From contig JAVMKO010000009.1 in NCBI GenBank assembly GCA_032164245.1, positions 82,750,712 to 82,814,711 on the forward strand: a stretch of DNA of 64,000 nucleotides. Direction: 5' to 3'. Positions 32,860 to 43,729 of this stretch are shown piece by piece. The stretch's first letter is position 1; every line of letters starts with the position of its first letter. The stretch is from Sternotherus odoratus (taxonomy: Eukaryota; Chordata; Testudines; Kinosternidae). The position numbers were made by a program, and so were the translations under genes. The notes under the pieces were generated by a model, which was not told where the DNA came from, searched no databases, and saw only the letters and a program-made list of their open reading frames with translations.

Positions 32860-35450
32860 AGCCCATCAAGCGTACAAATTAGTGCTGGTTGGTCACACTA
32901 GGATCTTTACGACCTCGTGGTTAAACTGTCATGCATCCTCCTCTTGTTCCTATCAGGCAAGAATGGCTGAGCTGAGTTAACTGACAGCACTTAACGTGAG
33001 CCTTGCAAATGGGAACCCCACCTTGGGAGGAATCCAGCACTGTACTCTCCTTTCACATTCTTACCCCCTCGCCTCCTTCAAGCTACCTGGTGTACAAAGA
33101 GCAGATGGGATATACTTCCTCGTTATGTGGAGCCCTGAGCCCCTTGAAGATCAGCATTCGAAGTCAGGACTCTCTCAGCTTTTCTGGCAAAGTTCCGGTT
33201 ATGTTATCACTGTAAATCCAGAGAGATTAAGCTATTAGTTTCCCACAGGCTTCCTCCTCTCCCCACAAAAGGCAGCTATTTGGGAAGTCCTCCATAATTT
33301 AATATTTGAAATCACACACTTGAGACCGTCTCATCTTTACATCCCTTCCCTAGGACAGCTTATTAACACGGAATGTCTCCAAGGGCTTAATTCCCTTCCT
33401 CAGAGTTTCCTAGGCTTTTACCTTTGCCAGTAAGTAATGAAAGAGATGTCTCTGGTGTTATCCTGCAGGCACCGGTGTTTATAACTCCAGTCTAAAGGCA
33501 TGTCCGTGGAGAACATTTTGGCTGGGAGTGGGCATGGCAGATCCGTCTAGGCCCTGGCTTTGCAAGCTGCTCTGTGTGAGCAGAGCTGAGTGGTTGCTTA
33601 GATGTCTGGAGCAACTGGCAGGATTGGTACCTTGCTTCGTCCGCGCAGCACTGTGTGTCCCAAATGAAAGACCCCACCCTAGTATCCTGTGTTCAGAGGA
33701 AGAGCCCATTAGTGACTGCATCATGGGCCTGACCCTGCCATCCTTCCACGGGGACAGACATGAGGCTCCTATGCGCAGAACGAGGGAACAAGCTTTGATC
33801 ACAGGTTCTCTGGGGAGGTCGGGAAGGATGGAGTCATCATGTTAAAAAGTAAAAGTGATTTACTTTTTTAACATGATTTACTTCTCCTAAGTCCTTTCCA
33901 TAATCACTTTTGACTTGGTTTGGAGGGTGAAATCCATTCATCACAATAAAGATGTAAGAGCCTTAGAAGAGCACACTATACTCTCCTATGTGAAATCTTC
34001 CCTCTGCTATGCCCATAGCCACAACTGCTATTATTTCAGTGGTCCTGCAGTTTTCTGGGAAAAGAGCTCAAATGTCTGAAAAATAGGTTCTTTGGGAACG
34101 CCTGTAGAGGGCCCAAGCCAAAGTCTGTCAACATGAATGGAAACACTCCCTCTCTCCCCACTCCCCTTGACTTCAGTGTGTTTGGGATCAGGCTCCAAGT
34201 ATGTGACAAGATGATCTATAGGTGCTGTTGAATGGATATATGGAGTCGGACCATTATGACAACCCCATCTTCTCCGGTTTCCACAGTCATTTATTAATTC
34301 ACGTCGAATCCTTTGGTAGAAGTCTTTTGAAAGCTGTAGAAATTAAAAAGGAAAAAAAGGGAAAGGGGAGGAGAGTTTGTTGTGAAAGAAGAGCAATGGT
34401 GTGAAACCAAGGAGCAGATGGAAGTATATCTGATGTGGGAGTTCTCTTTGGTGTTACCATATGGGAGTGTACCCAGATAGCTGGTACTTTAATAGAGAGC
34501 CATGCAACCATCAGCTGTGGCAGGTGATCGTCTTTCTATAAATGCAAATAGGTTTATGAACTTCACAGCATTCCATCTGTAGGTGCTTTTTGGATGCAGT
34601 CTCAACACCCCCGGCAAAACGGCCTATTTAATTGTTCAAAAACGCCTGCCTTAATTTTTTGTCAGCTCCTACATATCTAAAATCTTTCACAGCTAGTTTC
34701 CATACAGCATATTTATAAATATGTGAAGCAAACATTTTTTTTATATTGCTAGCTATTAAATGTGTGCAACATGTAACTATGGGTGGCATGAAATGCAAAA
34801 ATTAAGTGGATTTGAGTCCAAACCATTTGCTTTTCATTAGGTTATGCAACTCTAATAGAGACAGTAACATATGTGTTTACATTGCTGTGGACATGTGAAG
34901 CCAGACGCTGAAAACATTCCTCTAAGGTTGTATAAACTCCAGCAACTAACTATTTGGGGAGCTGTTTTCTAATGCCAGCTTAATAGTTTAAAGTATAACC
35001 TGGATTCCAGATATTAAAAATGCCTTCAGAAGTATGCACATCACTGCAACAGATGAAACCAACTAAACCTCTCAAGTATGCAATAAGTTTCTATTTTGCA
35101 ATATCTTCTCTGTTACTTTTTTTTTATGTCAGGAGATTAAATTCAAGCTTTTAGCTATGTAGTGATAGAGATGGAATTTTTCCACATATATGAACGGGCT
35201 GACTCAAACTTTTCCAAACAAATCTGTTTATGATGGAATAGTTTGGTTATTTTAGAAACAGTAAATGGGAAAGATCAGCAGGAGGAAACCAATAACCCAA
35301 AATGTGCCCATTTCCTTCCACCCTGACTAATGGGACGGTATCAAGAATTTCCAAGCATGTGTTTGATAGTAATCTTAGTCTTACATTCATTAGAGACACT
35401 GGATTTTACTCAGTGTTTTTAGAGGTGGAATATATCGTGATTAGCAAAGG
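32860..35450. other. Intronic sequence with one hairpin, otherwise unassigned
   Basis: Mostly AT-rich non-coding sequence. The only clear structure is a perfect-arm hairpin at 33836-33877. Several short open frames show no protein similarity I recognise. Confidence 0.45.
33836..33877. repeat. Inverted repeat with 18-19 bp arms
   Basis: ATCATGTTAAAAAGTAAA (33836-33853) is followed after five bases by TTTACTTTTTTAACATGAT (33859-33877). The arms are complementary apart from one extra T in the right arm. There is no flanking duplication that would mark it as an element. Confidence 0.9.
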
Positions 35451-35606
35451 CCAGTGCTTAATTTGCACCAGGACTTGCCGGGACAGAGCCCTGGCACCTC
35501 TAGGCTTGGCAGTTCATAGTCCCGGCTCCTCTGGCCTTGCTACATCAGTTATGAATGTAAAATAAATTGCATGAGCCCTGGCACCTCTTTCATTATAAAT
35601 TAAGTA

Positions 35607-36091
35607 CAGTAAACCCTCGATTTAACGGACCTCGATTTAATGGACTTCGGATGCAACGGACACAATTTCTGAGCAAGTCTGATGCATTCCTGATCCATTT
35701 CTGGCGGGCTGGCTGCCGGCTCCCGGCTGCTGCCCGGGTCCAGGCAGCGGGCGGGCTGGCTGCCGGCTCCCGGCTGCTGCCCGGGTCCAGGCAGCGGGCG
35801 GGCTGGCTGCCGGCTCCCGGCTGCCGCCCAGGTCCAGGCAGTGGGCGGGCTGGCTGCCGGCTCCCAGCTGCCGCCTGGGTCCCACCAGCCGGGACCCGGG
35901 CGGGCTGGCTGACGGCTCCCGGCTGCCGCCCAGATCCCAGCAGCGGGCGGGCTACAAAGCTGCCGCCCCGGCCCTGTGGCGGGCGGGCTGCTGCTCCGAC
36001 AGCTCATTTTTTTTTATTATTAAATAACGGACTTTTTGATTTAACGGACACCCCCTCGCCCGAATTAGTCCGTTAAATGGAGGTTTTACTG
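35607..36091. mobile_element. Tigger-like transposon, second copy, with 47-bp array
   Basis: The termini CAGTAAACCCTCGATTTAAC and TTAAATGGAGGTTTTACTG match the element at 3793-4778 and are flanked by TA (35605-35606 and 36092-36093). The sub-terminal blocks 'gacttcggatgcaacggaca' and 'ggacaccccctcgcccgaat' are also shared. The middle carries a different GC-rich array. It lacks the inverted end duplication of the first copy. No transposase. Confidence 0.9.
35702..35950. repeat. 47-bp GC-rich minisatellite, about five copies
   Basis: The unit starts GCGGGCTGGCTGCCGGCTCC and contains CCCGGGTCCAGGCAGCGG. The first two units are near identical, later ones diverge and one carries a small insertion (near 35880). 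It is internal to the Tigger-like element. The long Pro/Ala/Gly-rich frames here are artefacts. Confidence 0.88.
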
Positions 36092-36724
36092 TACTGCCTA
36101 AGGCTTTAAACAAAAATATCTAGGCAATTTTACTGCTTGAAGATACTTTCAATTACATTTTGTGACTTAAAAGTTCTTTTGCTGCATCATTTCTACCATA
36201 TATGTCAGGTTCTTTCTTGACCAGTCACTTTTACAAAACATGCTCCCTTGATGGGACTTAGCACGAGGCTACGTGCTTCTGAAAATCTCCCCCTTACTTA
36301 GTAGGACCTGCCATTTAACCAGGCTAGAGTCATTGTGATTTTCTAGTATCCCAGCAAGTGAAATTATACAGTGCCAGAAGCTTCTCCCTTGTCCTTAACA
36401 ATCCTGGGTGCATTGAGTGACCAGAACAGCCAGTTTAAAGCTGCAAATGATCATGGGGCTGCAGCCCCCTTTTCTTTGCAACCTCTACTAAACAGCCAAA
36501 GAGCTGGCTGATTTGCCCATTGGCCTGGTTTGATGTGATCCTTCTCTGGCCCAGGTCACCTGTACTGCACGTTGGGAGCAGTGCACATGGATAACTTTGC
36601 ATGGCTCTGATATAAGAGTCTGACCCTGGGGGGATAGGACTTTTGTTGTTGACCTCTTTGAAACTAGTTTTGGTTCTGAAGTAGGATGGCTGCCTTTTAT
36701 TGGACAGTTGAATTCTGACATCCA

Positions 36725-38435
36725 GCTTATCCTTAAAACAGTTGTTCCTAGCTATAATAGTATTGCAGTGCCCCTCTGCTATGTACATTGGCCAAACCGG
36801 ACAGTCTCTATGCAAAAGAATAAATGGACACAAATCTGACATCAGGAATCATAACATTCAAAAACCAGCAGGAGAACACTTCAATCTCTCTGGTCACTCA
36901 GTGACAGACTAAAAAGTGGCAATTCTTCAACAAAAAAACTTCAAACCCAGACTCCAGGGAGAAACTGCTGAACTGGAATTAATTTGCACATTGGATACCA
37001 TTAACTTGGGCTTGAACTGAGACTGGGAGTGGCTGGGTCATTACACAAATTGAATCTACTTTCCCATGTTACGTATCCTCACACATTCTTGTCAACTGTC
37101 TGAAATGGGCCATCTTGATTATCACTACAAAAGTTTTCTTTTCTCCTGCTGATAGTAGCTCATCTTAATTAGTTAGCCTCTTAGAGTTGGTATGGTGACT
37201 TCCACCTTTTCATGTTCTCGGTATGTATATCTATATCTTCCTACTATATGTTCCATTCTATGCATCCGATGAAGTGGGCTGTAGCCCACGAAAGCTTATC
37301 ACTGAATCAGCAATAAGCTTTCGTCACTGAACCGTCGGTCCTTTATCAGTTGAGACTGAGCCAATCACAACACGTCTTCCAATCTTCTCTCGCTGTGGCC
37401 GTCCTTCGCCATGCTTGTCCGTATCTCCTTGTTAGGAAATCATCCCACCTCTTTGGAGGTCGACCGGGTGGCCATTTCAGTTCTCGCGGATACCACTCGG
37501 ATACAGCTGCGGTCCATCTGTTGTCGCTGAGTCGGGCCACATGTCCTGCCCACCACATTTTACTGAGCCTGCTCTCAACAACGTCTCGCATTCCAGACTG
37601 CCGCTAATTATTTCGTTGGGGATGTGATTGCGGAGCGAAATGCCCAAAAGCGTTTGTTCCATCCCCCTCTGTGAGACAGACAGTTGATGTTCTTCAGTCT
37701 TCATCAGTGACCACGTTTCGCTGCCGTATAGCATCGCTGGGAGCACGGTCAAGTTTAAAGAGATTTGCACGAGTTGTTTTGCTGATCTTTCCTTGGAGGA
37801 TGTCTCTGCTGCCGTTGAACGCACACCATCCAGCTGTGCGACAGTTCGCCTTTCTGGTTGTGGTGCAAGTTGACTTCCTGGCCCAAATAAACGTATTTAT
37901 CGATTTCTTGGATCAGCTCTCCTCCAAGAGTTATTTGGGTTCTTGGCAGAACATCTGACCTCATGTATTTCGTATTCGACCAGTTCATTTTTAATCCAAC
38001 TTGACTACTTTTTGCATTCAGTTCTTTAAGCATTCTGTTAAGCTGGGCTGTATTTTTGACCATCAGCACTATATCACTGGTGAACCTGAGATGGTTTAGC
38101 CGCTTGCCATTGATGTTAATCCCGCCTTTCAAGTCTGCTTGTTGAAAAACCAATTCAAGACCGGCTGCGAATAATTTTGGTGAAACGGTGTCTCCTTGTT
38201 CCACACCTCTCTCAACGGGGATTCGGAGGGCAGTATTGAACAGCGATATATCCGTGCTGCATCCGGAGTTCACTTCCTTTAGTAATGCACTATATTTCAC
38301 AATGATGCCCTGTTCTGAACCTGTTCTGTACAAAAGCTTATGCTTAAATAAATGAGTTAGTCTCTATGGTGCCACAGGTACTCCTGTTCTTTTTGCGGAT
38401 ACAGACTAACACGGCTGCTCCTCTGAAACCTGTTA
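36725..38435 (+). mobile_element. Penelope-like element 3' part (GIY-YIG end), split by a LINE
   Basis: Penelope-like elements encode a reverse transcriptase followed by a GIY-YIG endonuclease. From about 36767 the frame gives CPSAMYIGQTGQSLCKRING then HKSDIRNHNIQKPAGEHFNL and SGHSVTD, a GIY-YIG-type C-terminal module (the MYIGQT block and the EHF block). One TAA follows, then KVAILQQKNFK and ETAELELICTLDTINLGLN before the terminal stop. The 3' untranslated end (37262-37299, 'gatgaagtgggctgtagccc') is cut by the insert at 37300-38332 and resumes at 38342 with 'gcttaaataaatgagttagt' to 'acacggctgctcctctgaaa'. The 5' region with the reverse transcriptase is missing. Confidence 0.85.
37300..38332 (-). 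mobile_element. RTE-like LINE 3' fragment inserted in the Penelope element
   Basis: Minus-strand frames across the insert encode reverse transcriptase blocks in order: PVERGVEQGDTVSPKLFAAG, then LNHLRFTSDIVLMVKN (where the usual F/Y-A-D-D catalytic box reads F-T-S-D), SSQVGLKMNWSNTKYM, IDKYVYLGQEVNL, VLPAMLYGSETWSLMKTEEH, QRGMEQTLLGISLRNHI and finally WAGHVARLSDNRW with SEWYPRELKWPPGRPPKRW. These fit an endonuclease-type non-LTR element, probably RTE-like. Three frames share the sequence, so at least two frameshifts occurred. AAAGCTTAT at 37291-37299 and 38333-38341 is a 9-bp target duplication. The copy is 5'-truncated. Confidence 0.85.
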
Positions 38436-38520
38436 TTGGGCCTGATTTTCTGAAGGGCTGACACCTCGGACTTTGATTGGAGTTCTCAGCCCTTCTGCAA
38501 ATCTGTGCAATTATTTTTGC
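38436..38520. repeat. Ancient palindromic repeat fragment
   Basis: It begins 'gggcctgattttctgaaggg' and contains 'tgattggagttctcagccct', one arm of an old repeat whose other copies carry 'gaaaatcaggccc'. It directly follows the Penelope end. Confidence 0.4.
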
Positions 38521-38696
38521 TTATTTATATAGCATAGGCGGGGTGCCGTGTGTCTCCAGCCTGGTGACATACAATGATAAAAATCCTGCAAGATCTAGCC
38601 TTTCTTTTCAAGCTTGTTACTTCTGAGTGGGGCAGCTCTCTCTCCAACCAGCATTTTGTCATCTTCGTAGAAATCTCTATTAGGTTGAGAAGACTT

Positions 38697-38999
38697 AGGC
38701 CTGGGCTACACTGCGGAGGGGACGGGAGGAGGAGGTTTCAAATTAAGATACACAACTTCAGCTACGCTATTCATGTAGCTGAAGTCGAAGTGTCTTAGTT
38801 TGACTTACCTGGCCGTCCCCACGGCAGTGGGTTAACCATGGTGGCTCCCCCGTCGACTCCGTTTACTCCTCCTGCCGAGGTGGAGTACAGCGTCGATTCG
38901 GGGATCGATTTATCGCATCTAGATGAGACGCGATAAATCGATCCCCGATACATCGAACACTACCCACTGATCCGGTGGGTAGTATAGATGTACCCTGAG
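38697..38999. mobile_element. Palindromic MITE, copy 2 (better preserved)
   Basis: The element runs from 'ttaggcctgggctacactgc' to 'gtatagatgtaccctgagag', imperfect inverted ends with a shared (c/t)tacact core. It contains two internal hairpins: 'acttcagctacgctattcat' with its partner 'gtagctgaagtcg', and GGGGATCGATTTATCGC (38900-38916) with its exact complement (38929-38945). Homologous to 13863-14085. No coding capacity. Confidence 0.82.
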
Positions 39000-39596
39000 A
39001 GTCCAATCTTGCAGGCCTTTGCATGCACAATACCCATTGACTTCTTCACGTGGTAACTTAGGACTCCAAACCACTAGCTCTGCTCCCACTGAAGTCAAGG
39101 GGAGTCTGGCTGATTTTAGTAAGAGTTGGACCAGTACTGAGTGCTTTTCTGCAAATCCCACTCTTAGGGCTGCATCCTGAGCCCCACTCTGACAAAGCAA
39201 AGGGGCCGTACGTAGCTGGTTTAGGAAGCCTGTCTGGGAATTCTCCTTGTGGCACGTAGCCAGGGTTCGGCCAATTCATCTGGGTTGGGGGCAACCCCAG
39301 GGCAAAATTCTTCAATGCAACTTTTTTTGCCATTTGTCTCATTTCAATCGTGTATACAACCATCCCTGAGCTCTTTAAAGAGTCTTGGGCTTGATGAGTA
39401 ATTAACTTTCCCTCCTGCCTGGCCCATTCCTTCTTCCTGCATGTCTCAGGCCAAGGGTGCAGAAGGAGTGGAGGTTATTAAAGTAGGATTTCTGCTGTTA
39501 AAAATGAATCTACCCCGGATATGGGGGAAGCCCTGCGAAGTGGGACAGTGGTGAAGGGGGCTTTCCCATTGTTCTGTGCCACCTTGTGTCTTTCAG
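39000..39596 (+). other. GPC3: Intron end and acceptor region of the 157-nt GPC3 exon
   Basis: Unassigned intronic sequence with two diverged copies of the TTGACTTC/GAAGTCAA motif (39023-39110). The acceptor has a pyrimidine tract 'ccttgtgtctttcag' ending at 39596. Confidence 0.7.
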
Positions 39597-39753
39597 CTCT
39601 TGAAAGGAATGTCAATATCCCGGCGCAAAGCACCAGACAAAACCACGGACGAGGAGGAGTCCGAAAGCGGAGACTGCGATGACGAAGATGACTGTGGCGG
39701 CGGCTCCGGAACTGGAGAACTAAGGGTTAAGAATCAGCTTCGGTTCTTAGCAG
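39597..39753 (+). CDS. GPC3: Glypican-3 exon with both heparan sulfate sites (probably exon 7 of 8)
   Basis: The exon continues in frame from 10195. It has 52 full codons plus one base, bounded by tttcag and gtgacc, so the next intron is phase 1. The translation starts [16 protein letters not shown] and includes [18 protein letters not shown], ending VKNQLRFLA. In human GPC3 the equivalent segment is one residue longer, has Ser-Gly dipeptides in the same two places (the known heparan sulfate attachment serines) and ends at the same Ala. Both Ser-Gly sites lie beside an acidic cluster, the usual context for chain addition, and the two intervening Cys are kept. The trailing G fits the first base of the Glu codon expected next. 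If the donor were not used, the frame would read through to a stop near 39846. The last exon with the C-terminal GPI signal was not found downstream. Confidence 0.95.
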
Positions 39754-40507
39754 GTGACCAGAATAATGACTTGAGTTTTCATTTCCGCGCTGAACATTAC
39801 CTAGTACGTGGGAACAAGGGTCCATTAACGCTGAACTTAATGGAATGATCCTAGGGAGGAATCCGGGCCCGGGAGTCTTTTCTTCAGTAGACAGGGACAG
39901 ATTTTTGTCTGTAAGCCTCACTGACTCTAGCGAGCGTGGCTAGAATAACTCCCCAGTGAACTGGGAGGAGAGGACATGAGCTCTCCTGTGCACCAAGCTT
40001 GCTAGGGAAGTTGGCTGTCACCCAGCTGTCTGTAGCTGGGAGGCTGTTTGCATGGGTCCTCCGAGGAGGCTCTGTTACACCCGTGTTTAGCGGATTTCAT
40101 CCCCCGTAGGGACATTGTGTATTCCACTCAGTAACCACTGAGTGAAGGGAAAGAGGGTTTGGGGCTAATTCTCCTTTACACTCATGGACACTGCTCTGAC
40201 AGTGGGACCAAGTGGATGTCAATATTCCATACGTTGTCCCCCCACTCCTGCCCCAAGACCATTTACACAGTCTGGGAGGTGTAGGATGGCGTCAGTGTAA
40301 ATGAGAATCTGGCCCACTGTGTGTGGGAAGAGGCCATTGCCTTGAAGTGGTGCCTATGTGTATGAGTCGGGTTCAACGGGAGTTCTTAAATGTTGTTCTG
40401 CACAGGTGGTTACCAAAATCCAGTTCTCTACCCTGCCCCTAGCCCCTTGTGCTCCCAGCCCCCCATGGAGTGCGGGACTCTGTGAGATCAGGTTTCTGTC
40501 TGGGAAA

Positions 40508-40780
40508 GGTTTTGGAAAGAGGGAGGGACCCCAAAGTGGGTCGCGACCCCATTTTAATGGGGCCGTCAAAGCTGGTATTGGCCCTGGGCCCCAGCAAGTC
40601 TGAAGCCTAAACTCCACCTTGCAGGCTAAGGTTACATGCCCCCCGGCCAGGGCAGAAGCCCTTGGGATTCAGCTCCCCACGCCACCGGTGGTGGAGTTCG
40701 CTCTTCGGTTCCCCCTCCTGGGTCGTGTAGGAATTTTTGTTGTCAGTAGGGGGTTTGCAATGAAGTTTGAGAACCGCTAC
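40508..40780. mobile_element. hAT-like transposon, left end truncated
   Basis: It starts 'gggaccccaaagtgggtcgc' and 'gaccccattttaatggggcc' and ends 'tgcaatgaagtttgagaacc' with GAACCGCTAC. The right end is a hAT-type terminus (the inverse would be cagtggttctcaaac). The left terminus is missing. GC-rich interior without coding capacity. Confidence 0.65.
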
Positions 40781-41199
40781 TCTAATGCAAACCAAACTGT
40801 GTCTATTTCAATCTGGACCAGTACAGCTCCATTGAAAGCAGAAATTCTAATCACTTTGCTGATGTAACTGAGACCAGAATAGCCATTTAGGCTTGATCTG
40901 GGGCAGTTGAAAATTGACCTTTCGACTTTGGTGGAACTACACTAACTTACACCAGTTTAATTCTGTTTTGAGGGCTTCTCTTCCTAAAGACCAGACAATT
41001 AAACCTGGATAAAATCAGCCCTGCGGCTTTGAAGTTTAAGAGGCAAATTTGGACTCTTAAACTAAGCCCAGATGTTTATAAATTCCCTTCCATTGATCTG
41101 GGACAATTAAAATCTCCCTAACAGAGTGGGGGCTGAGAGATTTAATAGCAGCCTCCTCTCCAAGATTGTGTTTTTCCCATAATGTGTAAATAAAATATT

Positions 41200-41510
41200 T
41201 ATATTCAAATATCAGTTGAGACAGAAAAGACCTTTTAAGTCCTCTAGTCCAACCCTAATTGATGTTAGACAACAAAATAAAAATCTAATTCAGATAAGGA
41301 TGAAATGCACTTTCTTTCATCAAATACTTAAACATCAAGGCATATGTAAGGGAAATACGGTTGATCTAGCCATGCCCCGTTATAGCAAGTTAGGCCTGGA
41401 GATGCAGGTTTCGTCCTATATTAAATCTTTGTGTCACAGCTTCATGTTATTCCAGTGCATTTTAAATTTCCTTTTATGCCCTTTAGCCTGATAGTATCAA
41501 TGATCTCTGA
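41200..41510 (-). repeat. Possible very old CR1 fragment
   Basis: The segment 'gacagaaaagaccttttaag' then 'tcctctagtccaaccctaat' resembles the complement of a CR1 3' end, and 'ttccttttatgccctttagc' may belong to its body. Divergence is high and the call is tentative. Confidence 0.35.
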
Positions 41511-41618
41511 AGACATGCATAATCCTTCGCTACCTTTTCTGTCTCCCTAGGCTGGTCTAATCACTGCATTGATCTCCCAGATACCCTATATGTCTAGGTG
41601 TTTATATCTTTATTGGTT

Positions 41619-42025
41619 TAAGATTAGCAGCCATGTTAGTCTGTATCCGTAAATAAGACGAGGAAGACTTTGTAGCACCTTAGAGACTAACCAGTTTATT
41701 TCAGCATAAGCTTTCATGGGCTGTAGCCCACTTCATCAGATGCATAGAATGCAACAGAAGTAAGATGCATTTATACACACCGAAAGAAAGAAGAAGAAAA
41801 AAGTTGTACATTAGCATACCAATTCTAAGAGGCTGTTAAATTTGGATGGGCAGTTATCATCAGGAGAAAAATACCTTTTGAAATGGATGTCTGTCTGGCA
41901 GGAGATAAAAAAACTATTGAAGGTAAATTAACAAGGGAAATACAATCAATGAGTGTAATGAGAGAACCATTCACAAGTTCTGTTAAGCCCTTGGTTTACT
42001 GTGTCCAATTTGAAAATTAATATCG
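41619..42025 (-). mobile_element. Penelope-like element 3' end, minus strand
   Basis: The stretch from 41619 ('agattagcagccatgttagt', 'gtagcaccttagagactaac', 'ataagctttcatgggctgta', 'gcccacttcatcagatgcat') is the complement of the Penelope 3' end seen at 37262-38435. It continues into its upstream untranslated region ('gagaaccattcacaagttct') to about 42025. No endonuclease frame is included. Confidence 0.82.
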
Positions 42026-43565
42026 TTTTATATCTTTATTGTCACCCTGGTATGTGGGCACATTCAATGAAAAAAGGAACAGAAGGATCCCCTCTCTCAT
42101 TTGATCTGGCTGAAGGGGTTTTTGTTGCTTCCTTCTGGGTGTATGGAAAACTGTTAAAATGACAAGCTATCACTTGAATTTGTACGGGGTTTTCCGGTTG
42201 TGTATGCAGGATAGGGGGCTCTGTAGGGAGGCATGTGAACTGAGTAAGTCTGCAAAGAGCCAGCCTAGAGAAAGACGGGGGTGAGGTGGACCCCTCTGCT
42301 TTAGGGAGCAGCCTGCATTGTCTCTCGCTGGTTTTGGTTCTTATATGTTATGGTTTTGGATTAAAAAAAAATAAATTAGTGTTATGACGCAACCTTACAG
42401 CAAGAATATTTAATGTTTTTATCTAACTTCTCTGTGTGCCATGAACTTCCTTCTCCACAATAGCAAAACGTCATGGGTAAAGAGTGAAGTCTTAGCAAGT
42501 TTCTTGGCATTCCGATCTCTTCAGGCTTCCCCCTGCAACATGGGATCCGGCAAAGCAGTTAAGCACAGGAGCAGTCCCATTGAAATGAATGGGGTTGTTC
42601 TGGCATTTCCTAACTTTTGAGTTCTTGACTTTGCAATCTCTAAGGTTCTTTTAATGTAGCTTTTTGGGTGTAATATAACATTAGCGCATATATGCAGACT
42701 GGTTGGAGAAATTTCTGTGGGAAGATGTGAAATGCTTTGTGAGTTGGGCTGAAAACCAGAAAAAATGTTTTTTGACATCCCATTTTGACATTTTCAGAAT
42801 TAAACATTTAGATTTTTTTAAAGACTTTTTGTTTTGAAACTTGTATTTGGTATTATGTGATGTTTATTGCATATTATAATCTAGTAGAAAATTGAAAAAG
42901 TCAAAATCGAAACAAAACCTTTTGGTTGACCTTGTTGAAATGTTTTCAGAACCTTCCGATATGAATTTGGAACTGTTCAGTGGCCGTTCCGATTTGAAAC
43001 CGAGCCAGGTTCTGAAATCTCAAACTCTTTCATCCTCGGCACAGCTCCGCAAAGATGTACATACATCCAGCACTGCAGGCTTTATCTCCCTGCCTACTAA
43101 GGAGGGTAAAGAGGCACAAGGAGGGTTGGTTTCTCAAATTATTGATGGCTCTCCTTTTTTAATTACTGGACACTTTTATATTGTTGAAGACGTGGGAAGC
43201 CTTATTCCTCTGCATTGCGGAGTATTGTTAGGGTAGTGATCAAACAAGTCAAATTACTTAGAGTGGATTTTTGAGGTCTTGTTTGACCCTTTGCTGGTTC
43301 AAAATCAGTGAGTCACAGTTTGGCGAGTTGTTTTTCTTTCCTTTGTAACTTGTTCTCCAAGGCCATGTTCAGTTCAGCTGATACTCTCTTTCCTTGACCC
43401 TGACATCTAACTTGCAGTAGGGGCAACATGCAGAAAGTCAAAATGCAACCAAGAAGCATAAGAATCTTAAATAACATGGTGGCTTATCTCTAATTAATTA
43501 AATCACAAAAGGAGAAATGAGGCACTAGCATTTCATTGTGGCAGTAGATGGCTAAAACCCTAGGA

Positions 43566-43728
43566 CAGCAGTGTCTAATATGTTCGCCACTAGCCACATG
43601 TGGCTAATAGGCTGTTGAATTGTGGCTAATGCATGTGGCTCTTTTATAATGTGGCTAATAAGAAAAATTCAAAACCACAAGTTTGGCTAGCAGTGTGGCT
43701 AACATTGAATTTCTATTGGACACCTCTG
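43566..43728. mobile_element. Short hAT-type MITE
   Basis: Ends CAGCAGTGTCTAATA and TATTGGACACCTCTG are imperfect inverted repeats, and the interior has 'tagccacatgtggctaatag'. Flanks CCCTAGGA (43558-43565) and CCTAAGGA (43729-43736) look like an aged 8-bp duplication. Length is 163 bp, no coding capacity. Confidence 0.78.
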
Positions 43729-43729
43729 C

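Larger units (their letters stand above)
35452..36096. mobile_element. hAT-like element interrupted in its right terminal repeat by a Tigger
   Basis: The left end is CAGTGCTTAATTT. If the Tigger at 35607-36091 and one TA are removed, the right end reads AAATTAAGTACTG, its inverse with one change. Flanking octamers GCAAAGGC (35444-35451) and CCTAAGGC (36097-36104) agree at six of eight positions, consistent with an aged 8-bp duplication. The interior holds 'gccctggcacctctaggctt' repeats. Confidence 0.8.

Noticed and set aside
35567..36076. 169-codon frame with repeated RAGCRLPAAA-type units
   Set aside because: It is the 47-bp array in the second Tigger copy.
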